Source: a virus. Taken from it: DNA of 21,221 bases. Location: IMG/VR virus record IMGVR_UViG_3300021964_009451, positions 1-21,221 of that record; one strand, given 5' to 3'. A program made the translations under genes and the position numbers. Below are positions 12,320 to 20,400 of the stretch, in pieces. Within the stretch, counting starts at the first letter, position 1, and each line of letters opens with the position of its first letter. Below the pieces are notes generated by a model. It was not told where the DNA came from, made no database searches, and saw only the letters and a program-made list of their open reading frames with translations.

Positions 12320-14354
12320 TTAGTTTCAGTGTCACACCACTACGGAACCTAATATTGCCTCGTGAAAGTGTAGTAACAGCAGTTGAGTCTGGAGTATCTT
12401 GATCTGGTGGTAATTCGTTTGATATTGTGATATTACCTCGATACAAAACATTTCCTACGCCACCCTCTAAACTAGTGTAATCATACCAGTTTGATGATGT
12501 TGCACTAGTTGATTCGGTGCCGTAATACATTTGAGAACTAGGAACAATATCTAAAGTTGACAACCAAGATCTAATATCTCGCCAAGTCCATCCTCTATTG
12601 TGTTCTAAAACTGTAGCAATAAATCCAGCCGCAACAGGGCAAGCAGCACTAGTACCGCCAAATGCACAATCATATGCTATGCCGCCATTATAAGTAAATC
12701 CTGGATAAGTTGCAGGATGTCTTCCTAAATTAGAATAACTGTGATTAGCAGCAATTGTGCCGTCGGCAGGTGCATAAATGTCTATATCGTTGCCTCGATC
12801 ACTATAATTTACTTTTCGTTCTCTAATTGGACTTGTTATTTGAGCATCATCTAACGCACCAATTTGTATCACAGGGTGTATACGAATGCCCGTATCAGGA
12901 TCAAAATATTTTCCAAGTTGTTGTGGAAATCCTCTACGATTTGTTGTACCTGTAGTTTCAAGACCAAATTCATAATATCTTGAATCTTCAAGAGTTGTAC
13001 CTGAACCAGCAGCAATGTAATTATTAAAATCTGGATGATCTGATGAAACTAGTTTCTGATTAGAGTTGCCAGCCGCTACAATCATAATAACACCTGCATC
13101 TAACATTTCTTCACCGGCTTGCACCATTGAGTTGTATTTCATTTCACTCTTCCAACGTCCGCCGTCACCAGTTAGACCCATATGTGCTATAAATGCAGGT
13201 TCGGATAACTGTCCACCATACTGCACAGAACTTCCACGGAAATGATAATAATCACCATTAGAACCTTTAGTTGCACGATACCCCCAACTGTTTGATGTTA
13301 TTGTTGGATTTTTATTTTGCCAATACTCGTTGATTGGTTTCATTTGATGGAATAGTTTTACAAGATCAAAAGACGGTTCAATATCTGTTCCAAAATAGTT
13401 AAGATTTTGTAAAAACCATTTATTAGCATTGTATGCCCAACCTAGAGATCTTCCATATGTTAATGAAGCACAAGCAGTACCGTGTTGTCCATATGTTGAT
13501 CTAGCAGCATTAGAACCGTTGTTTCTTGCTCGTGTGTAACCACTTGATATTAGATTTACTGTTCCATAACTGTTAAATTGTGTAGACCTATTAGCAGTAA
13601 ATGCCCACCATCTTAACGCTTCTAGTTCGTCTGGAACAATTGTACCGTCCCATCGTGTTATTAATCTGTTGGAAGGATCTGCGTCAAACCAGTCTGGATC
13701 AATATAATATGGAGCATCTAATAAAAGATCTAGCAACATACAAGTACCGTCACCCGGTAATGGATTGCCGCCAATAAAGTTAGCAGGAGTAGGAGTATTA
13801 GTATTGCTTTGAAATTCTGGATGTCCAAACCAACATCCATCGTCGGTTACTATAACATCAATATTTTCACCAGTTCCCTGCAATTGAATATTTCGATTAA
13901 GTATTGCTGTAGAGTTATACGCATTTGAACTCCATGGATCTCGTTGACTCGTTGTACGTAATAACTGATATCCTGCTCTATTATAGTCAGCCGCACCAGG
14001 AGTAGTTGGTAATGATGACACTTGTTTATAGTTTTTAACTGAAGTGTTATACCTATTAATCACTGCTGGACTAGCAGAAACAAGTTGATCTGGCGGCGCC
14101 TTAAATTGCTCAGGATATGACGGCAAATCTAAATGAATAAATTTAATTGAAGGATGATTCTTTAAGTCTTCTGCTTCTTCGTCTGATAATAAGAAAGTTC
14201 CACGAGTTGGACTATGTACTTTATCATCTTCGCACGACACTAGTCTATCCGGAATGCCATCATTATTAGTATCTTCAGTTGTTAATAGTTCATAAATTTC
14301 AGGCCATTGTTCTGCTGTATGTGTCCCTAGGGTATACTTTTTTAATTCTGACAT
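12315..14354 (-). CDS. Subtilisin-like serine protease (peptidase S8) in the fibre cluster
   Basis: This 679-residue subtilase has a complete catalytic set. Asp171 is in IDVIVTDDGCWFGHPEF, His291 in YGQHGTACAS and Ser569 in FGGTSAACPVAAG, with the oxyanion Asn430 in VAAGNS. NSWGYR at 355-360 is the usual substrate-binding strand. Residues 50-80 (RGTFLLSDEEAEDL, NHPSIKFIHLD) resemble an inhibitor-I9-type propeptide, suggesting a zymogen. There is no secretion signal. The C-terminal 50 residues contain two RGNI segments and may be a virion-binding tail. Large inserts between Asp and His (about 180-285) are unlike secreted subtilisins. It sits between two fibre genes with no gap to the upstream one (3 nt), so it is probably made late. 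It could be a virion component cutting host surface proteins, or it could process fibres. Confidence 0.93.
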   Translation of the reverse strand: MSELKKYTLGTHTAEQWPEIYELLTTEDTNNDGIPDRLVSCEDDKVHSPTRGTFLLSDEEAEDLKNHPSIKFIHLDLPSYPEQFKAPPDQLVSASPAVINRYNTSVKNYKQVSSLPTTPGAADYNRAGYQLLRTTSQRDPWSSNAYNSTAILNRNIQLQGTGENIDVIVTDDGCWFGHPEFQSNTNTPTPANFIGGNPLPGDGTCMLLDLLLDAPYYIDPDWFDADPSNRLITRWDGTIVPDELEALRWWAFTANRSTQFNSYGTVNLISSGYTRARNNGSNAARSTYGQHGTACASLTYGRSLGWAYNANKWFLQNLNYFGTDIEPSFDLVKLFHQMKPINEYWQNKNPTITSNSWGYRATKGSNGDYYHFRGSSVQYGGQLSEPAFIAHMGLTGDGGRWKSEMKYNSMVQAGEEMLDAGVIMIVAAGNSNQKLVSSDHPDFNNYIAAGSGTTLEDSRYYEFGLETTGTTNRRGFPQQLGKYFDPDTGIRIHPVIQIGALDDAQITSPIRERKVNYSDRGNDIDIYAPADGTIAANHSYSNLGRHPATYPGFTYNGGIAYDCAFGGTSAACPVAAGFIATVLEHNRGWTWRDIRSWLSTLDIVPSSQMYYGTESTSATSSNWYDYTSLEGGVGNVLYRGNITISNELPPDQDTPDSTAVTTLSRGNIRFRSGVTLKLR

Positions 14355-14357
14355 AGA

Positions 14358-17234
14358 TTAATAATCCCATACTTGGAAGTTTGCTCTCTCAGTTGTAGGA
14401 GTACCACTTGATTGTACTTCTACTCTAAATCCTGTTGTTGTTTTATTTGAAATAAAGACTTCAATGTTTGTAAAGCGATCTGCGTGTGCATTAATAGCAT
14501 ATGTATCTGTTGCTAGTTCGTGGTCAAATGTAATATCATATATTCCTGAAGAAACATCAGTGAATGTGTATCCAAATCCTTGCCCCGAAACTGTTGGAGT
14601 ACCTACTGCTGCATTATCAACACCAAGAGAGCCCATGCATACAGGGCTAACTATACGATTCCATTTTCCTTTTGCATAATTTTCAATGTTCTTTGAATCT
14701 GTGTTGAATATTGTGTCACCTTCTTCAACGACAATACTGTCTTTTTCTAGGTCTGTATAATCTGCTAATTGGAGTGGACTGCTTGTGATTTTAACTCTTT
14801 GTTCAGCAGTAAATAACAAATCAGTTTGTGATAACAGTTCTGGAGCAGTACCCGAACCTGACTCAGCAGTTATTTCGCCTGTGATTGTTAAGTTGCCATC
14901 AACAATAACATTTCCATCACCTACATAAGTTGCTAATATAATATCTTGATCTGAATAAATTTCTCTGTTACTACCAGTTAGAATAATTCTAACATGTGCA
15001 GTTAGATCACTATCTACAGTTACATCTGAATTGAATGTTGTTTGTGGCACAACATTAATTCCTGAACTGTCATCAGTGTCAATAACACTAGCGTCAAGAA
15101 CAAAGTTTCCAACCGCTGCAACTTCACCCGGTACCCATGTATTTGTTGCTGCACTCCAAATTAACGCTTGTCCAGCAATTGGTGCTGTTGTTGTAGTATC
15201 AACGTCATTTAGTGCGTTAACAGAAGCATTGTTTAGGTCTGTAGTAAAGTCTGTAGTTCCATAACCTGCTGCTTGTGTCCATTGACTACCGTTATATTTT
15301 AATACTTGTCCTGCAACTGGACTTGTAATTGTCACATCACTTAATCCGTCAAGTTGCACACCTTGGTCAATCCAGTTAGAACCGTCCCAGCGTAGGAACG
15401 CACCATTTGTTGGACTAGTTATATTAGTATCATTTAAGTCACTTAAATCTAAACTAATAGAACCTGGATCAATGGTAATACCTCCTAAGTCGCCCTCAAT
15501 AGTTAAATCACCTTTAATAACAGTTGTAACAGTACTAGAACCAATTTCAATTCCTGTCATTGCTGCACTATTACCTAAAATTAATTTTTGGCCTGTGTTA
15601 CCATTAAGTTGTAAATCAAATCCTGGACCAGATGCTATGTTACCTTTTACGCGAAGATCCGCATCTAGTAAAACATACTCACCTCTAAATTGTGCCACAC
15701 TAGTCATTACACCATTTTTAGCAACGGCTATAGATAACTGGCCATCTTCTGAACCTGATGTAATATCAAGCACTCGTGTATTAAGTTGAGCGATATTATA
15801 GTTTGCTAAACTAGTTGTACTTGTTCTAAATAATAGTTGTGGACCACGATCGTTGTTTGCAGGGCTTTCTCTATATGCACCTAAATCTAATGCAGGAGCA
15901 GTTGCGCCTCCAAATGATGTCATGTTTATTATAGAACGAGCAAATTTATTGTCGCCTGGACCGTAGCCTACTTCAAAGTTTTTGTATAGCGGAATAGTTG
16001 AATAGTTTTCACCAATTTCTAAGCCGCCTATCATAATAGCATTTTCTGTGCTATTACCAAAATTAGTAATAGTATCTAAATCTGCATCAGTTATGCCAAA
16101 CCCTGCAATAGTTGTTGGAACACCATTCAATACACTGTAAGGTATAACGCTATTAACACCGTCAACAAGTAGTGTAGAATCATCACCAAACACAGAACCT
16201 GTTACATCACCTGTTCTTGGCTCGTTAGCAAGTAAATATCCTGCTGTACTGTGATCCCCCCAACTGTACGCTGTATCCCAATTAGCACTATTATTTGTAG
16301 TAGCAGTAAAGTTTCCAGCACCATCTGATATTACAATACCAATTGCACCAAAGTCCGCAACTGATAGTACATTTGACCCATTTAATGTTGCTGAGTTAGT
16401 TTCAATAGGACCAACAATCTTTCCAGCAACAGCGTCAACCATCTGTGTTGAATCATCTGCATAAACAGATCCAACATGATCGCCACGGAATGTGTCACCT
16501 GGTTGTACAGCACTGTCTGCTAATGCGCCTTGTGCGCTAGTTGCAGCATCAGTAATACCGTATCCTACTAGTGTAGTTGGTTTGCTCGTTAATGAAGCAA
16601 AGTCGCCTGCGGTAGCAACAGCAGACAAACTTGCTATCGTAGCAAAAGGTGTCAAGTCAGGTGGCGTATAGGTAAAGACACCAAAGCCATTGTTATATGT
16701 TAGTGTTCCTGTACCCGAAGCAGCATTTTGTGTTACACTTAGATCAGTTAAGTTTAAGTTACCTGTAGCAGCATTAACACTAACAAACGCAAAGTTATTA
16801 GCACCGTCTGTTGCTAATACATATCCTGAAGGACCGTCTGTAATATTTAGATCAGTAAGTGTTGTGGTACCTGCTTGTAATGCATCAGTAATACCATAAC
16901 CTGCTAGTGTAGTTGGCTTACTTGTTAACGAAGCAAAGTCGCCTGGGAACAATGCAGGTAAATTTGATAAATCGTTATAGTCTCTAGAAAAGAACAAATT
17001 GGCAGCATCTGTTAAATGTGATACGTCTGATGGTATATTAGGTTTGTCTGTTAAATCGTTGTAACTACCTACGTTTGACGTAATTGCTACACCATTAACA
17101 GTTAGTGTTTGTGTCTCAATAGATACAGCATTTACTATGCTACTGTTTTCTAAATTTAAATCATCTCCACTCGGTAACTCTTTTATCTTGTTACCGTCTG
17201 TTGTGTCAATGATTAGTGGAAATCTATTTGCCAT
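14358..17234 (-). CDS. 958-aa repeat-rich tail fibre-like protein
   Basis: Several families of internal repeats mark a long fibre. FASLTSKPTTLAGYGITDA-type units start near residues 100, 212 and 366; the third copy is YSVLNGVPTTIAGFGITDA. Two units like GSVYADDSTQMVDAV and GSVFGDDSTLLVDGV lie near 256 and 347. Three later units have the form LSDxxITSPxxGQxLxYNGSxW. Such repeats are typical of phage fibres and build trimeric beta shafts. The last 110 residues (from about LEKDSIVVEEGDTIF to NFQVWDY) form a separate, likely receptor-side or capping domain. The start MANRFPLIIDTTDGNKIKELP differs from the INIG module. A late-type GATAAATATAG motif and a TAGGAA ribosome site precede the ATG. No enzyme motif is seen. 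Confidence 0.86.
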   Translation of the reverse strand: MANRFPLIIDTTDGNKIKELPSGDDLNLENSSIVNAVSIETQTLTVNGVAITSNVGSYNDLTDKPNIPSDVSHLTDAANLFFSRDYNDLSNLPALFPGDFASLTSKPTTLAGYGITDALQAGTTTLTDLNITDGPSGYVLATDGANNFAFVSVNAATGNLNLTDLSVTQNAASGTGTLTYNNGFGVFTYTPPDLTPFATIASLSAVATAGDFASLTSKPTTLVGYGITDAATSAQGALADSAVQPGDTFRGDHVGSVYADDSTQMVDAVAGKIVGPIETNSATLNGSNVLSVADFGAIGIVISDGAGNFTATTNNSANWDTAYSWGDHSTAGYLLANEPRTGDVTGSVFGDDSTLLVDGVNSVIPYSVLNGVPTTIAGFGITDADLDTITNFGNSTENAIMIGGLEIGENYSTIPLYKNFEVGYGPGDNKFARSIINMTSFGGATAPALDLGAYRESPANNDRGPQLLFRTSTTSLANYNIAQLNTRVLDITSGSEDGQLSIAVAKNGVMTSVAQFRGEYVLLDADLRVKGNIASGPGFDLQLNGNTGQKLILGNSAAMTGIEIGSSTVTTVIKGDLTIEGDLGGITIDPGSISLDLSDLNDTNITSPTNGAFLRWDGSNWIDQGVQLDGLSDVTITSPVAGQVLKYNGSQWTQAAGYGTTDFTTDLNNASVNALNDVDTTTTAPIAGQALIWSAATNTWVPGEVAAVGNFVLDASVIDTDDSSGINVVPQTTFNSDVTVDSDLTAHVRIILTGSNREIYSDQDIILATYVGDGNVIVDGNLTITGEITAESGSGTAPELLSQTDLLFTAEQRVKITSSPLQLADYTDLEKDSIVVEEGDTIFNTDSKNIENYAKGKWNRIVSPVCMGSLGVDNAAVGTPTVSGQGFGYTFTDVSSGIYDITFDHELATDTYAINAHADRFTNIEVFISNKTTTGFRVEVQSSGTPTTERANFQVWDY
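16546..16609. repeat. 64-bp imperfect direct repeat, copy 1
   Basis: This 64-bp stretch matches 16882-16945 at 57 of 64 positions by eye. It encodes the FASLTSKPTT(L)xGYGITDA unit of the 958-aa fibre. Most differences are at third codon positions, as expected for a duplicated coding unit kept by selection. Confidence 0.8.
16882..16945. repeat. 64-bp imperfect direct repeat, copy 2
   Basis: This is the partner of 16546-16609, 336 bp away, in the same frame of the 958-aa fibre gene. It could act as a recombination point that changes fibre length in steps of 112 residues. Confidence 0.8.
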
Positions 17235-17250
17235 TTTCTGTTCCTATTTT

Positions 17251-17261
17251 CTATATTTATC
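17251..17261 (-). promoter_or_regulatory. Late-promoter-like motif, GATAAATATAG (copy 2)
   Basis: This is identical to the 11-mer at 12309-12319. The T4-late core ATAAATA lies at 17260-17254, 19 nt before the ATG of the 958-aa fibre and 2 nt after the stop of the 76-aa gene. TAGGAA lies between the motif and the start codon. Confidence 0.65.
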
Positions 17262-17262
17262 G

Positions 17263-17493
17263 TTAAATCGGATTGTTGCCGTGTGCTTGATAAATGTAAT
17301 CTGCTAACATATCAAGAGCTTCACCCACCGTTGTTGGCGGAGTCGACCATTGAGTTGCATCAGCGGGTGTGTACGGTGCATCGTATGCATATAGTTCGTC
17401 AAAATTGTCGTTAATCTTATCAAAGGCTGAACGGATGCTTTCCCCATCTCCTTTATTCTCAGATGTACCAATGTTTATAGTTTGCTTTGCCAT
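17263..17493 (-). CDS. 76-aa INIG-module protein, anchor-like fibre component
   Basis: The first 35 residues (QTINIGTSENKGDGESIRSAF then DKINDNFDELYAY) are the same module that begins the 231-aa protein at 11599: ..TINIG..(N)xGxG(D/E)xxRxAFDKxNxNFxEL. Here the module is nearly the whole protein. Only about 40 residues follow (DATQWSTPPTTVGEALDMLADYIYQ), with a predicted helix. In the 231-aa paralogue the module is fused to a beta-rich fibre body. A stand-alone version could be an adaptor that docks another fibre, or a cut-down relic. The ATG overlaps the stop of the large gene on its right (TAATG), with an AGGAAG ribosome site, so the two are probably translated together. Confidence 0.8.
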   Translation of the reverse strand: MAKQTINIGTSENKGDGESIRSAFDKINDNFDELYAYDAPYTPADATQWSTPPTTVGEALDMLADYIYQAHGNNPI

Positions 17494-20400
17494 TATACTC
17501 TTCCTACAATAATTTCTATAGTGCCACGGTCGCTGGTTTCTTTGTTTTCAATTGCCTTACCAACGACAGTACCAACCTTTGGTTCGTTGTTTACAATTGC
17601 ATAACCTGGAACTGCACTAGTTACAAGTATGTCACCTTTCTTAACAGCGCCAATTACTTTACAAGGTACTCTACCTGTTAGAGCAACCTCAACTACATTT
17701 TCGCCACCTAATTCTGAATTCATTAAGAATGCAGGATCAGTTGAAACAACACCAACCACTGCTGGATCATTTTTTCTGTTTGTAGTTGTTACTTCAGCAT
17801 CACCGCCTAATACTAGTACAGTGCCTGGCTCGTATGCTTCGTCAGCAGTATATTTTTCTGCTAAGTCAGCGTATCTTGCAGTAGTAGCAGTACCACTAAA
17901 TGTTACAGCATATACTGTATTAAATCTTAGAGGATTTGCGCCACCACGACCTAAGTTTATAGTATTATCAGTTGCAGGTATGATGTCTGTTGACAATCTT
18001 GCTGGAACTTCAAGTCTAGCAGTAGTTGCTGAACCTAACTTAACTGTAGATGTATTACCACCAATATTTAAATTAGTACCATAAGTTGTGCCTACATTAA
18101 ACACAGTACCTTCAAGTGTTACTGTATTATTAGATGTACCTAGATTAATAAAATTATTATCAATAACCATCTTTTCGATGCCATTTGATACCATAACAAT
18201 TGCATCATTTGAACTAGATGGTAGACCAGTGTTAGCACCTAAACTGATACCTGTACTTGCTGTACCTCTTTCATCACTTGCTTCGATGAACTTTGTGTAA
18301 ATCCAATCTGTTGATACAAAACTTTCACCAGCGTAATTACTTTGACCCTGTAAATAACTCTCAGCAGTAATACCAGTATTACCAATATCAACCTTTCCAG
18401 GAATACTAACAATTGGATACACTGGAGTTGGATTTGTTTGTCCGCCTGTAGCGTACAATATTAAACCATCATCTGGAGTTTTAAGTGATAGCGTGTCACC
18501 TGTACGAGATAATGAAAGATTCCCGCCAGCGTCGCCAACCTCATAGCCAACTGCTTTTACAGTTCCTGTGTTAGTTCTTCTAACAAGTGTATCAGCATCT
18601 GGATCAGCACTAACAACAGTAACACCATAGTTACCTTCGCTTAGTTTAATTAGTGCAGAACCAGGGAATCCAACATCACCTGATACAATGGTGTTTGTAA
18701 AGTCTAGATCTTCAAGACCAAGACCAAATTTAACAACATCACTAAAGTCAATTTGATCTGTATAACCTGTGCCAGCAACCACTCTACCAATCACTTGATA
18801 CTGATCAATGTTTTGTAGTTCGTGGAATTCAACACCATTTACTTTAAGTCTTACATAACCATCTTTAGTTGTAAAGTTTTGATCTGAGAACTTGGCAAGA
18901 CCTAAGTCTGCTTGTGTCTTTGGAGCAGTACCGTCCCAACCAACTACTGGATCAAATTCAGGGAACGTATTTGCCTTTTGCATTGCAAGTTTACTTTGTG
19001 AAATTGCAGCACTTGGGCTAATCATACTATTAACAATACAACCTGGTGTAATAACAATAGTTGTTTCTGCTTTTGTTTGCGTTCTATTAACTGTTAGTTG
19101 AACATTACTTGCTGGGTTTAGATTTGAATTTGCAAACTCACTTCTTGGACTCATTAATATTGTTGCAGTACCAGTGCCGTTAGTAACAATGTCACCTAAC
19201 GCAAATGTACCGGCAGTAGGAGTAATTGCAATTTTTCTTACTTCATATGCAGCGCCAACATCACCTAGTATTTGATCAAAGTCAACATCAATATCAATGA
19301 TAGTACCTGTTACACTTGGATCACCAACTTTAGTAAGTACATCACCGTATGCAAATGCAGAACTTGGAACATCTGTAATAATTTTCTTCTTGTTAGTGGA
19401 AACAATAAAATCATTGGCACCAACATTATTAAATTCAAAGTCTCTTAATTCTGCAAGTTCGTCATGATCAAGCACTCTTGCATCAACATAGTTTTTATTA
19501 GTTGCAGCAGTGCCGTCACCGTTTGGTAGTCCAACGTTAACTATTTGATTTTCGTCTACATCAAGTGTGCCTTCTAATGCACTACTACCATCAAGTGGTA
19601 AGAAACCAGTACCAATTCTAGTAGATGTTAATTGTGCTCCTGCAACAGTAGTACCTAATCTTCTTGACAAGTAAGATGCTACTGCTTTTTCTGTTGGAAC
19701 TGCTGAACTTGATTCGTCAGCAAAAGAGTCGTCTGTACTAAACTCGTCAACAACAACACCTTTCTTAAAGCCTAGTGCAGTTGCATTAGATAAACCTACG
19801 TCTCCTGAGAAACTAATAGCACCTGTTTCTTGATTAACATTAAAGAATCTACCAACTCTATAAATTCCTGCTTCGTCTGTACTTGTGTGATAAATTTTAC
19901 CACGTGTTCTTTCCCAAACTTGTGCGTTCGATGCAGTTTCTGAGTTTGAATAACTTTCTGCAACAGAGTTGTCTGGATCACCAAACACTGCTGCTGGTAA
20001 ATTAGTAGCATTAACTGAACCAGTACCTACACTATTAAATGTATGATTGTTTGCTTTAATAGTTGCAGTTGAACTAGTTACAGCACCTACAGTTCCTACT
20101 CCTAAACCTGCTGTTAATGTAGTTTCAACCGTAACACTAAATGCATTGTTAATGCCTGTGCCTGAATATGTAGGATGGATATTAGTTCCTGCAACATCGA
20201 TAATATCTATGTAGTAATAAGATATCATGTCAGTATAACCAGTAACTTGATGTGTTTTACCTTGCCATACAAATGACATACCGCCTACGTAACCAGGATC
20301 TCCAGGGTTAGCATCGTTAACACTGTCGTATAATAATCTAGCAAGATCCCCTGCATCTAGTAATTGAATTGCAATACTAGTATCACCTTGTGCAGAACCG

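Noticed and set aside
17629-18084. 151-aa + strand open frame opposite the giant structural gene
   Set aside because: It is a shadow frame caused by the Thr/Val/Ala-rich coding strand; no motif, and neighbouring shadows of the same kind occur throughout the fibre genes.
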